Numbered from the stretch's first letter, positions 1-6,698 are shown. The stretch: DNA of 8,896 bases from Acidobacteriota bacterium (GCA_021799945.1 JAJYZK010000106.1:1-8896), one strand, 5' to 3'. Notes: generated by a model from the sequence alone, not told the origin. A program made the numbers and translations.

Positions 1-1
1 C

Positions 2-484
2 TGCCGAAAAATGCGAAAGAATGTGGCCGCGATCTTTCTTGAGCCCCATTCGGTCCCGGATGAGGTGCGACAACATTTCGCGGAGTGCCCCCGGTGCGCC
101 TCTGAGCTGGCCGCCCTGGACGCGACCAGCAGGCTGCTGGAGGAATGGAAGACGCCGGAGGCCTCCGCTTTCTTCGAGGCGAGGCTTTATGCCCGGCTGC
201 GGGTCGAACAGACGAGTCCGCCACCTACCCGGCTGGAGAAACTCAAGGCGTGGGTGCTTTATCGCGTCGATCTTCCCTTGCGTCATGTCGCTGCGGGAAC
301 GCTCGGTGCGGTGTTGGTTGTGGGAGGCGGAGGCTTCGCCTTTCTCAGCCACCAGCAGGCCCAATCCGGTCAGGTTTCCGCCGTAGTGCGCGATCTGCAG
401 TCGTACGATGGAAACGCTCAGCTTTATCAGCAGTTGGATGCTCTGGATTCCGGCGATGAGGGGGCAGCTCCAGCTTCAAACTAG
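2..484 (+). CDS. Zinc-finger anti-sigma factor, membrane-anchored (5' end outside window)
   Basis: This probably holds an ECF sigma factor inactive at the inner membrane. The first in-frame ATG is at base 11, but the frame is open to the window edge and encodes C-R-K before it. That Cys (codon 2-4) lies 24 residues before the His of HFAECPRC. This gives the Cys-x23-His-x3-Cys-x2-Cys pattern of ZAS anti-sigma domains, so the true start is probably just outside the window. Counting from the ATG at 11, the motif is H22, C26, C29. A helical stretch follows, then one membrane segment at about residues 92-113 (rich in Ala, Gly, Val and Leu), then a roughly 45-residue tail that would face the periplasm. 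The DUF3106-like gene begins 39 bases after the stop, so the two are likely co-transcribed. The sigma factor would be expected immediately upstream. The family call is solid for the zinc motif plus single membrane segment; the cognate sigma and signal are unknown. Confidence 0.75.
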   Translation, partial: CRKMRKNVAAIFLEPHSVPDEVRQHFAECPRCASELAALDATSRLLEEWKTPEASAFFEARLYARLRVEQTSPPPTRLEKLKAWVLYRVDLPLRHVAAGTLGAVLVVGGGGFAFLSHQQAQSGQVSAVVRDLQSYDGNAQLYQQLDALDSGDEGAAPASN

Positions 485-523
485 GAGTGGAATCGAAGTC
501 GACCCTTCCAGGGGAAGCGCAAG

Positions 524-1219
524 ATGACAAGACGCGCAGTCGCCGAGAGGATATCCCTTTACGGGAAGCGGGTTCCTCGTGTCTTCGCGGCGGTCTGCCT
601 ATGCGTATTCCTGGGGCAACCGCTGGCATTCCCGCGGCCGCACAGCCAGAGCCGGGCGGCATCGGGGGCGCGCAGCTTTCCGCCGAGAACCAATCGAACT
701 CCGCCGGTAGCCAACGGAGGAAACGGCGGACCCCAAACCAGGAATAACCAGCAGCCCCATCTTGGACAGTGGTTGCAGCGTCACCAGCAGATGAGCTTCC
801 AGGACCAGGCGCGAGCCATCCAGCAGGAGCCCGGATTTAACCGGCTGCCGCCCAAGACGCAGCAGAACCTGGTCAATCGCCTCCGCCAGTTGAATGATAT
901 GCCGCCGCAGCAGCGCCAGCGTACGATCGACCGGATTGAGGCGATGGAGCACATGAGCCCGCAGATGCGGCAGCAGGTGCGGGCCTCGGTATCCGCCTTC
1001 CGTTCACTCCCCCCGGAGCAGAAGCGCCGGATTGGCAGAGCCTTCCGCGACCTGCGCGCCTTCCCTCCGGATGAACGCCGGGCCATGATCGATTCCAGCC
1101 AGTTCCGCTCGGAATTCTCTTCCGGAGACCGCGAAATCCTCACGAACATGTTGTCGGTTGAGCCCTACCGGCCGGCGCCGGCTGCCGGCGCTCCGGAGGA
1201 CAATCCGAAGCAACCATGA
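524..1219 (+). CDS. Secreted DUF3106-like protein with 18-residue helical repeats
   Basis: The 231-residue protein starts with a signal peptide: Arg/Lys-rich residues 1-19, then a hydrophobic core at about 20-36. Residues 37-89 are a Pro/Gln/Asn-rich, probably disordered linker. Residues 90-215 form seven consecutive 18-residue units beginning at M90, L108, M126, M144, L162, F180 and F198. Each starts with a bulky hydrophobic residue; units 2, 3, 5 and 6 continue Pro-Pro and unit 4 Ser-Pro, followed by Gln/Arg-rich helix. This is the pattern of DUF3106 proteins, whose function is unknown. The surface is very basic and Gln-rich. The location is probably the periplasm or outer-membrane side. 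A Shine-Dalgarno-like AGGGGA (510-515) lies 8 bases before the ATG, supporting this start. It follows the anti-sigma gene by 39 bases, so a role in, or control by, that envelope-stress circuit is plausible but inferred. The general look also recalls CpxP/Spy-type helical chaperones, without their LTxxQ motif. Confidence 0.8.
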   Translation: MTRRAVAERISLYGKRVPRVFAAVCLCVFLGQPLAFPRPHSQSRAASGARSFPPRTNRTPPVANGGNGGPQTRNNQQPHLGQWLQRHQQMSFQDQARAIQQEPGFNRLPPKTQQNLVNRLRQLNDMPPQQRQRTIDRIEAMEHMSPQMRQQVRASVSAFRSLPPEQKRRIGRAFRDLRAFPPDERRAMIDSSQFRSEFSSGDREILTNMLSVEPYRPAPAAGAPEDNPKQP

Positions 1220-1268
1220 GGGATTCTTTTGCGCGATAGCATTTTCCGGGATGGTATGGACCGAAGCT

Positions 1269-1328
1269 GCGAACCTGGATGCGAACCTGGATGCGAACCT
1301 GGATGCGAACCTGGATGCGAACCAGGAG
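1269..1328 (+). repeat. 12-bp tandem repeat, four perfect copies plus one degenerate
   Basis: The unit GCGAACCTGGAT occurs four times without mismatch (1269-1280, 1281-1292, 1293-1304, 1305-1316). A fifth copy, GCGAACCAGGAG (1317-1328), matches at 10 of 12 positions. It lies in the 219-base gap between the convergent DUF3106-like and glycosyltransferase genes, beyond the stop codons of both. The unit is four codons long and stays open in several frames, but no frame through it has coding character. It looks like a variable-number tandem repeat. It abuts the hairpin at 1326-1355. Confidence 0.95.
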
Positions 1329-1355
1329 CGGGTTTTGCATCAAGAAAACCCGCTC
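1326..1355. terminator. Perfect 11-bp hairpin between convergent genes, possible bidirectional terminator
   Basis: GAGCGGGTTTT (1326-1336) pairs perfectly with AAAACCCGCTC (1345-1355) around an 8-base loop. It lies about 107 bases after the DUF3106-like stop and about 84 bases after the glycosyltransferase stop, where a shared terminator is expected. Neither side has a T run outside the stem, so it is not a textbook intrinsic terminator; the T and A runs are inside the arms. The structure is certain, the terminator role is inferred. Confidence 0.5.
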
Positions 1356-1438
1356 GAACGGATGGTGGATTCAAGTCCGCGGCCGCCTAACGGCAATCGG
1401 AAAGATGCGTGGAAGTTGCCGGCCAGCCGCCCCTCGCC

Positions 1439-2212
1439 TCAGCCTTTCGCCACCGGCCACGGCGGCGTCAACTCCGGAACCTTGCGATCGTACACGCCTA
1501 GGAATGCGTTCCAGCGGATGTGGGCAATTTCCTCCAGCATCTTGAGGCCATCTTTGAGGTAGCTGATCTGGGAGCGTTCATCGTGGCCCCAGGTCACCGG
1601 CACCTCCCGAACGGAGTACCCGCGCTTGAGGGCGATGAAGAGGAGTTCCGGATCGAAGCCCCAGCGTTCAATTCGCTGCAATTGGAAGATGGTCTGCGCG
1701 ACGGGACGCGAGAAGGCTTTAAACCCGCATTGCGTATCGGCAAAGGGGAGACCCATAACCAGGCGGGTGATGGCATTGAAGCAACGGCCGAAAAATCTGC
1801 GGTAAAGAGGCTGCTGCTGAATCTGACGCTGAGGTTCGAGCCACCGGGATCCGATGGCCATGTCCGCGCCCTCTCGCAGCGCCGCAAAGAGGCGCGCCGC
1901 CTCATCCAGGGGAGCCGAAAGGTCGGCGTCCGTAAACATCACCACATCCCCGGTAGCGCTCAGGACCCCGTGCCGGACGCTGTAGCCTTTGCCCCGATTT
2001 TCCTGATTTTGGAGCAGTCGAATCTCGGGGTTGCGCTCGGCGAACCTGGCGACGATCTCCGCGGTCCGATCTCTCGAGCCGTCATTCACGATCAGAACCT
2101 CGGCCGCCCATCCACGGCTGCGAATGCAGCACAACACTTTATCGAGCGTCCCGGCTATGCGGTGCTCCTCGTTGTAGACCGGAATCACGATGCTGTACAC
2201 GGGGCTGGTCAT
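1439..2212 (-). CDS. Family 2 glycosyltransferase, ALG5/DPG-synthase-like (polyprenyl-phosphate glycosyltransferase)
   Basis: The 257-residue protein has a complete GT-A fold signature. SIVIPVYNEE (7-16) opens the nucleotide-sugar site, VNDGSRDRT (42-50) is the DGS loop, and TDADLSAPL (94-102) carries the metal-binding D95-x-D97. The acceptor-side motifs GSRW (121-124), DTQCGFKAF (159-167) and ERWGFDPELL (182-191) are those of the DPG-synthase/ALG5 branch. Members of that branch move glucose or a similar sugar from a nucleotide donor to a polyprenyl phosphate on the cytoplasmic face of the membrane. No membrane segment is visible, so it would be cytosolic or peripheral. The sugar and the final glycan cannot be told from sequence, and no glycan genes are adjacent. 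The ATG at 2212 sits 6 residues before the first strand, as usual for the family, but no clear Shine-Dalgarno precedes it. It is convergent with the upstream operon and divergent from the HU-type gene. Confidence 0.88.
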   Translation of the reverse strand: MTSPVYSIVIPVYNEEHRIAGTLDKVLCCIRSRGWAAEVLIVNDGSRDRTAEIVARFAERNPEIRLLQNQENRGKGYSVRHGVLSATGDVVMFTDADLSAPLDEAARLFAALREGADMAIGSRWLEPQRQIQQQPLYRRFFGRCFNAITRLVMGLPFADTQCGFKAFSRPVAQTIFQLQRIERWGFDPELLFIALKRGYSVREVPVTWGHDERSQISYLKDGLKMLEEIAHIRWNAFLGVYDRKVPELTPPWPVAKG

Positions 2213-2580
2213 CGGGGTCGTTTCGAGTTGGTCCGTTTCGAGCGCGTCCTAGCAGGGTTGTGCCGCTTCGATCCACTCTACTAGATGTTGGACTCATAGC
2301 GGGGCGGCCAGTTGCAGACGGAGCTTTTATCTTGCGAATCGATGCCCGGCCCGGCCGCCATCCAAGGCTCGGCAGTGGGGCTCGGCAGTGGGGCCCGGCA
2401 ATTCTACGGCGCCTGCGACCCGCGACAGGCTATGCCCAGAAGACCCGCAATCCACTCCTCGGGAGGCGCGGCGGCGGCCGCAGGATTGCGAGATTCCGCA
2501 TTTTGTTTTCTCCGCGGGAGACTTTGCTGCATCTACTATAGCTGACACGGGTTACCATAAGAATTGGAGCGAATCCGACC
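2213..2580. other. Divergent intergenic region between glycosyltransferase and HU-type genes
   Basis: These 368 bases must carry promoters for both flanking genes. Near the HU-type gene I see a -10-like TACTAT (2534-2539) without a good -35 at normal spacing. A 5-bp hairpin TCTCC/GGAGA (2509-2521) lies just upstream of it. A 13-bp tandem repeat lies in the middle. No open frame here has coding character and I see no RNA gene. Confidence 0.6.
2366..2400 (+). repeat. 13-bp tandem repeat, two perfect copies plus a partial third
   Basis: GGCTCGGCAGTGG occurs at 2366-2378 and again at 2379-2391. A partial third copy, GGCCCGGCA (2392-2400), matches 8 of 9 bases before the similarity is lost. It is intergenic, about 190 bases before the HU-type start codon. 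The period is not a multiple of three, so it is unlikely to be a former coding repeat. Confidence 0.9.
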
Positions 2581-2910
2581 ATGACCAAAGCAGATCTGGT
2601 TGAGGAAGTCACGCTGCTCGGTGACCTTACCCGGAGGGATGGGGAAGTCATCGTGGATACGATCTTCGATTCGGTGATTCATGCTCTCCGTTCCGGGGAC
2701 AAGATCGAGATCCGGGGATTCGGAAGTTTCCGAATCCGCCAACGCCGACCTCGCGTCGGGCGCAACCCAAAAACCGGAGCGAAGGTGGAGGTGCCCGCCA
2801 AGCGAGTTCCCTACTTCAAGGCCAGCAAGGAACTGCGCGATCTGGTCAATCCATCCGGAAGAACGCCGGAGGCGACTTCGCCCCACCAGGAAGGGCCTTC
2901 GGCGGCCTGA
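2581..2910 (+). CDS. HU/IHF-family nucleoid DNA-binding protein
   Basis: This small basic protein (109 residues) should dimerise and bend DNA, shaping the nucleoid and acting as a cofactor in transcription or recombination. Residues 1-45 form the two-helix dimer base (MTKADLVEEV at the start, GDKIEIRGFGSF at 39-50). The DNA-clasping arm follows, with RNPKTG at 61-66 containing the intercalating proline P63. The C-terminal helix FKASKELRDLVN (79-90) completes the fold. The core is the usual 90 residues. Residues 91-109 are an extra Pro/Ser/Glu-containing tail absent from most family members. GGAG at 2566-2569 lies 11 bases before the ATG and supports this start. The gene stands alone. The arm and FGSF motif fit IHF-beta/HU proteins equally well, so I do not assign a subunit name. 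Confidence 0.93.
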   Translation: MTKADLVEEVTLLGDLTRRDGEVIVDTIFDSVIHALRSGDKIEIRGFGSFRIRQRRPRVGRNPKTGAKVEVPAKRVPYFKASKELRDLVNPSGRTPEATSPHQEGPSAA

Positions 2911-2950
2911 AAACCGGCGCCGTTTCCAGCGCCATCGATCACGGCGCCTA

Positions 2951-2975
2951 ATCGCGCCGGAGAATCCGGTGCGAT
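2951..2975. terminator. 10-bp hairpin after the HU-type gene, possible terminator
   Basis: ATCGCGCCGG (2951-2960) pairs with CCGGTGCGAT (2966-2975) through ten pairs, one of them G-U, around the loop AGAAT. It begins 41 bases after the HU-type stop, in the 231-base gap between convergent genes. There is no T run on either side, so termination is inferred from position and stability only. Apart from a 5-bp hairpin ACCGG/CCGGT further on, the rest of the gap shows nothing. Confidence 0.4.
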
Positions 2976-3141
2976 CCCTCACGACTGAACCAAGCAAACA
3001 GTACGGAACGAACCGCGGACTAGCTGTGGAGTCTCAACAGGTTGTTGACACCGACACCGGCGCGACCGGTGGAACTGGCGACCTCTCCGCTGGTAGCCGT
3101 GCTCGGCCTTCAGCTTTCCTTTGCCTTCGCCGATTCCAAGG

Positions 3142-4206
3142 TCAGCTTGACCCGGGCGAGGGCCGAATGCCGATCACACTCATCATGCGGCCACTCAAAG
3201 CCTGCTCCCTTCGATAGGAGAAAAATCGGCGGGGGCTGCAAGAGGTGCACTCTCCAATCGAATGGATGGCCTCAGGCCGGAGTCCGGCGGCCATCAACTG
3301 CCGGCGATTGGCGTCAGCCAGGTCCAGATGCGTCGCCGGGCCCAGGTCGCTATGGCCCGGAGCGCGCGCCGTGAGGAACAGCATGGGGTATTTCCGGCGA
3401 ACGGGATCGGAATCGTAGACCTCCCGAAACAGCTCTCCCGCATAGTCGAACTGAGCCTCAAACCGCTGCCGCACTTCTTCCCCCACGGGATAGCAGCATG
3501 GCCCGATCCGCGGACCGATCGCCGCAACCAAATCCTCCGGCCGGGAGCCGAACTCCATCCGCATCCGGCCCACTCCCTTCTCAACGATGCGGTCTACGGC
3601 GCCCCGCCATCCCGCATGAAAGGCGCCCACCGCAGCTTTGCGGAGGTCCGCCACCAGGACAGGAACGCAATCCGCGGTCAGGATGCCCAGCAGCAGGCCC
3701 GGCTTATCGGTAATCAATCCATCGCCCGTCAACTGGGACTCGGCGGAGGCGGCTTCGCGCCCGACCCGCCAGATCAGCGAAGAATGCACCTGCCGGATCG
3801 TCACCAGATCGAATCCCGCGCGATCCCCGCACAGCGACCGCAGAAACCGCTCGCGGTTTTTCATCACCGCCTCACGGCTGGCGCCCTGCGTGAAGCCCAG
3901 ATTGAAGTCCAGGTTGCGACAGGCGCGCGCGGGTCCGGACGCTGCCCCCCGCCGAAGGCTCCTGGCGGGCGCGCCGGAACGGGTGCTGAATCCGTGGACG
4001 AGCCAAGGGGCGCCCGGGCTCGGAAACGAACCATCCACCCATGACGCAACCTGAATGATTTCAATATTTTCTCGTTCTTGAGCCGGCCGCTGGCGATTCC
4101 CACGGTCGGAGCAGACCGACCCTTCCGCCGGTGCGCCGTGTGTGCCGGAGCGGTTGGGAAGGTAGGCGCCATCCGCCGATTTTTGGGATCCGGATTTGCG
4201 GGTCAT
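3142..4206 (-). CDS. pgeF: PgeF/YfiH family (laccase-domain) protein
   Basis: This belongs to the YfiH/LACC1 family. E. coli YfiH (PgeF) removes wrongly incorporated amino acids from cell-wall precursors, and other members act on purine nucleosides such as adenosine; older annotations say polyphenol oxidase. The zinc-site residues are present: H141 in RQVHSS, C180 in LTADCVPVL and H197 in AFHAGWRGAV. Other family blocks are HGFSTR (71-76), GPRIGPCCYPVGEEV (231-245), HLDLADANRRQL (293-304) and GECTSCSPRRFFSYRRE (318-334). The core starts near residue 66 and gives the usual length of about 250-290. Residues 1-47 look like translated non-coding sequence, and no Shine-Dalgarno precedes the ATG at 4206, so the real start may be further in. 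The only other common start codon before the core is GTG at residue 57 (4036-4038). The M3 peptidase upstream has its own terminator, so this gene is probably transcribed alone. Cytosolic; no signal peptide. Confidence 0.88.
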   Translation of the reverse strand: MTRKSGSQKSADGAYLPNRSGTHGAPAEGSVCSDRGNRQRPAQERENIEIIQVASWVDGSFPSPGAPWLVHGFSTRSGAPARSLRRGAASGPARACRNLDFNLGFTQGASREAVMKNRERFLRSLCGDRAGFDLVTIRQVHSSLIWRVGREAASAESQLTGDGLITDKPGLLLGILTADCVPVLVADLRKAAVGAFHAGWRGAVDRIVEKGVGRMRMEFGSRPEDLVAAIGPRIGPCCYPVGEEVRQRFEAQFDYAGELFREVYDSDPVRRKYPMLFLTARAPGHSDLGPATHLDLADANRRQLMAAGLRPEAIHSIGECTSCSPRRFFSYRREQALSGRMMSVIGIRPSPGSS

Positions 4207-4221
4207 GGTTTGCCGGTCATC

Positions 4222-4245
4222 GACTTCAATTTTGACTTCAATTTT
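4222..4245 (+). repeat. 12-bp tandem repeat, two perfect copies
   Basis: GACTTCAATTTT occurs at 4222-4233 and 4234-4245 with no mismatch; read on the pgeF strand it is AAAATTGAAGTC twice. It ends 16 bases before the annotated pgeF start codon. It is an AT-rich island in a GC-rich region. It could be a simple duplication or a pair of tandem binding sites in the pgeF leader. Confidence 0.9.
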
Positions 4246-4265
4246 ACGAGGAAAGGGAGAGGAGC

Positions 4266-4310
4266 CCTCGGAGCGACTGGGCCCACCTTCCGGTGGGCCC
4301 GCTCAAGAGG
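4266..4310. other. Strong bulged hairpin, possible structured RNA or leader element
   Basis: GGGCCCACC (4279-4287) and GGTGGGCCC (4292-4300) form a perfect 9-bp stem around the tetraloop TTCC. Below it, GAGC (4271-4274) pairs with GCTC (4301-4304) across a four-base bulge on one side, and CCTC (4266-4269) pairs with GAGG (4307-4310) across a small internal loop. That makes 17 pairs in 45 bases. No T run follows on either strand, so it is not an ordinary intrinsic terminator. It lies in the presumed leader of pgeF on the minus strand. The structure is seen directly; any function is unknown. Confidence 0.55.
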
Positions 4311-4465
4311 CCGAAAGGAGGAACGTGGTGGATCGGATGAGGAGGTGGCTCCAAGACACCGGAGCCTCGTTCGGGATGAGGGAATCAGGCAGGATTTTAC
4401 GTCGGGAGCAGCCTCTGTTCTTACTTAGTCGGATGCGCCCTATGGAAGAACGTTGTCCGAAACCC

Positions 4466-4504
4466 AAAAAATCTCGCGGCGGGTTCCCTTTCCCAGGCGC
4501 CGCG
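4466..4504 (-). terminator. Intrinsic terminator for the M3 peptidase gene
   Basis: Read on the minus strand, CGCGGCG (4504-4498) pairs perfectly with CGCCGCG (4481-4475) across a 16-base loop. It is followed by AGA and then six Ts (4471-4466). The stem plus T run is a standard rho-independent terminator. It lies about 140 bases past the peptidase stop codon, so read-through into pgeF should be limited. Confidence 0.7.
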
Positions 4505-4643
4505 CTCCGCGGGAGCAAGGGAGACGGTAAGAGGCGGAAATCGCTGGAAACTGGCGCCCGGCGGCCGTGCGCCTTAGACCGGGCGTCCAATGCCGGCCGA
4601 TTGCATCTTTACCCAACGCCTGGCTCCCCCGCGCCGCCGTATT

Positions 4644-6680
4644 TCAGGCGTTTTCCTCCTCCGCGCCGCGCGGGGATTCAAACTCCACACCGACCCAGCG
4701 GGCGAAGGCATCCATGTTTTGCGCCCGTCCCAAAAATTCCTGAATCAGCTCGGTCCCCGGCTTGGAGCCGCCGGGATCGAGGACGGCTTTTCGGTAGCGC
4801 ATAGCGACGGACGGCTCCAGCAGGTCCTCCCGGTCGAACTGGCTGAAAAAGTCCAGGGCAATGACCTTGTCAAACAGGTAGGTGTAGTAGTTGGAGGAGT
4901 AGCCGGTCAGGTGGGTAAAGCTGGCGTACATCCGGTTCCCGGGCGCCCATTCATACGGCATCAGCCGCCGATACCCCTGTTCCAGCAAGGTATCCGGATC
5001 CAGATCTTCAATCGGCAGGCGATGCACATCCAAGGCATAGCTGGTGTAGAAGAGCTGGGTTCGGACCCAGTCCGCCCGTCCGAATGCGCTGGCGCGGTTC
5101 ATGCTCTCCACCAGTTTTTCGGCGATCGGCTCCCCCGTCTGGTAGTGGCGCGCGAAACTGCCGAGGAGCTTCGGGTCGTGGAAGAACTCTTCCAGCATCT
5201 GCGAGGGGACCTCGACGAAGTCGCCCTCAGTGGCGATGCCGCTGACCCCGGCCCATAGTTGACGGCCGCCCAGCACCTCGTGCATCAGGTGGCCGAACTC
5301 GTGAAAAAATGTCAGAACGTCGCTGTACTGCATCAGGCCCAAGCCGTCGTCGCCGCCTCCGGGAAAATTGCAGATCAGGGCGGCCTCCGGAAGCTGGCGG
5401 CCTCCAATGCCGGGAATCAGGGGAGCCGCGCTGAACCACTTGTCCTTGCCTTCGCGCGGGTGCATATCCAAATAGAAGCGGCCGCTCAGGTGCTCCCCTT
5501 CGTATACCGCCCAGGCGCTGACCGAGGGGTGCCACACCCGGGCGCCCTCCCACCGCTCGAAACGGACCTGAAACAGCCTGGCTGCGGTCTCCATCACGCC
5601 CTTCTCCACCTGCGAGTAAGGAAAATAGGGACGAACGGATTGAGAATCAAAATCGAAGGCCTCCCGCCGGTACTGTTCATACCAATATCCGCGGTCGCTG
5701 CTCTTGATGCCGGTCAGCCCGGGATGCCGCTTGCGGGCGAACTCCAGCACCATCGCATATTCCTTCTCCGCTCCCTGGCGGGAGGCCTGCTCCAGGTCGG
5801 CGATCAGTGTTTGCATATTCGCGGCGGATCGCATCATCTGGTTTGCGGTGGCCAAGTCGGCCCAGCAGTCGAAACCCAGGATCTTCGCCACCTCCTGGCG
5901 CACCCGAAGCAGGTCGAGGAGCACCTGCCTGTTTTCCGGGTAAGCGCGGGTGTTATAGGCATGGAACATGCGCGCCCGCAGATCCGGGTTGTCGGCGAAG
6001 GTCATCACCGGCTGCATGTCCGGGTAGTCCGTTGTGAGCGCGATGCGCCCATGTTCATCCGGGGGATGGTTCTTCAGGTAATCGGGCGGCAGACCCTCCA
6101 GTTCGGCCCCGCTCGATACCTCAACCCGCTTCCGGCTCTCCTGCACGTTTTTCCCGAAGAGCAGGGAAAGCGCAATGGCGCGGTCGGAGAGTTCGCGCAG
6201 ACGATCGCGCGTTTCCTGGTCCCTGTCGACGCCGGCCAAGCGGAAGTTCAGCAGGGTCTGTTTCGCGTAATGACGGGTTACCGCATCCTCGGACTCCAGA
6301 TCCATCGACTCCAGCGCCCGATACACATCCTGATTGAGCGATAAAGCCGTGCCCGCTTCGGCCACTTTCTGGGTAAGGCTTCGGGCCATGTCCCGCACAG
6401 CCTTGACCGGGTAAACGCTATCCAGCAGCGCAGTCTGCGATCCGGCCGCGCTGAGCGTGGCGATTGCTTCGTCGTAGGGACGGAGGGTATTTTCCGCAGT
6501 TCGCGGGCCGGTTGCGCGCAGCAGACTCTCGATCAGGGCCTGCTGCCGGGCGAGAGCGTGCTGGACCCAGGCTTCGAGCTCGCCGGGCGTTATCTCAGCG
6601 CCGTTTCCCGCGTTGTCACTTTCATTACCCGGATCCCAGGGCCTGAGCCGCCCGGTCGCCTCCACCGCCGATGGATTCAT
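4644..6680 (-). CDS. M3 family zinc oligopeptidase (thimet oligopeptidase/Dcp-like)
   Basis: This cytosolic metallopeptidase trims short peptides, probably those left by larger proteases. The catalytic zinc motif HEFGH is at residues 460-464 (H460, E461, H464). The third ligand is E490 in GDFVEVPSQ, 30 residues after H460 (29 in thimet oligopeptidase). The substrate-gripping loop GYSSNYYTYLF (593-603) carries tyrosines Y598 and Y601, at the positions of Y609 and Y612 in thimet oligopeptidase. At 678 residues it has the normal length for subfamily M3A, with a long helical N-terminal half. No signal peptide is seen. AGGAGG on the minus strand (6698-6693) is a strong Shine-Dalgarno 12 bases before the ATG. 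Between them another ATG opens a four-codon frame whose TGA overlaps this start as ATGA, but it sits only one base from the Shine-Dalgarno, so it is probably not translated. The gene diverges from aroDE and ends at its own terminator. Confidence 0.95.
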   Translation of the reverse strand: MNPSAVEATGRLRPWDPGNESDNAGNGAEITPGELEAWVQHALARQQALIESLLRATGPRTAENTLRPYDEAIATLSAAGSQTALLDSVYPVKAVRDMARSLTQKVAEAGTALSLNQDVYRALESMDLESEDAVTRHYAKQTLLNFRLAGVDRDQETRDRLRELSDRAIALSLLFGKNVQESRKRVEVSSGAELEGLPPDYLKNHPPDEHGRIALTTDYPDMQPVMTFADNPDLRARMFHAYNTRAYPENRQVLLDLLRVRQEVAKILGFDCWADLATANQMMRSAANMQTLIADLEQASRQGAEKEYAMVLEFARKRHPGLTGIKSSDRGYWYEQYRREAFDFDSQSVRPYFPYSQVEKGVMETAARLFQVRFERWEGARVWHPSVSAWAVYEGEHLSGRFYLDMHPREGKDKWFSAAPLIPGIGGRQLPEAALICNFPGGGDDGLGLMQYSDVLTFFHEFGHLMHEVLGGRQLWAGVSGIATEGDFVEVPSQMLEEFFHDPKLLGSFARHYQTGEPIAEKLVESMNRASAFGRADWVRTQLFYTSYALDVHRLPIEDLDPDTLLEQGYRRLMPYEWAPGNRMYASFTHLTGYSSNYYTYLFDKVIALDFFSQFDREDLLEPSVAMRYRKAVLDPGGSKPGTELIQEFLGRAQNMDAFARWVGVEFESPRGAEEENA

Positions 6681-6692
6681 CTACAGCCCATG

Positions 6693-6698
6693 CCTCCT
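6693..6698 (-). promoter_or_regulatory. Ribosome binding site of the M3 peptidase gene
   Basis: The minus strand reads AGGAGG, a full match to the anti-Shine-Dalgarno core, 12 bases before the ATG at 6680. It is the strongest Shine-Dalgarno in the window and decides this start. Confidence 0.7.

Larger units (their letters stand above)
4207..4643. other. Structured intergenic region between PgeF and M3 peptidase genes
   Basis: These 437 bases separate two minus-strand genes. Reading in their direction, the peptidase gene ends, its terminator follows (4504-4466), then about 260 bases lead to the pgeF start codon. That stretch holds a 6-bp hairpin (GGCTCC 4347-4352 with GGAGCC 4361-4366), a strong bulged hairpin (4266-4310) and a 12-bp tandem repeat (4222-4245). 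It should contain the pgeF promoter, but I could not find a convincing -35/-10 pair. I looked for RNase P, tmRNA and SRP RNA signature motifs on both strands and saw none. No frame looks coding. Confidence 0.5.

Noticed and set aside
1520..2284. 254-codon plus-strand open frame opposite the glycosyltransferase
   Set aside because: It is antisense to a glycosyltransferase with complete motifs and shows no domain of its own.
1269..2400. CRISPR-like array
   Set aside because: The repeat units are 12-13 bases, directly abutting, with no spacers, and the sites differ in sequence.
3024..3374. Plus-strand frame with a hydrophobic stretch around 3075-3130 after the HU-type gene
   Set aside because: The stretch resembles a short membrane segment, but the frame lacks an ATG near it and a Shine-Dalgarno, and runs antisense into the conserved pgeF 3' end. 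A decayed gene cannot be excluded but is not supported.
4207..4643. Possible RNase P RNA, tmRNA, SRP RNA or riboswitch
   Set aside because: A GAGGAAAG string (4248-4255) and a GGAA loop on the minus strand recall rnpB and SRP RNA, but the further conserved blocks of either RNA are missing on both strands. I keep only the hairpins.
5259..6344. 361-codon plus-strand open frame opposite the M3 peptidase gene
   Set aside because: It is antisense to a gene with intact catalytic motifs; such long antisense frames are expected in GC-rich DNA, and its translation shows no recognisable domain.
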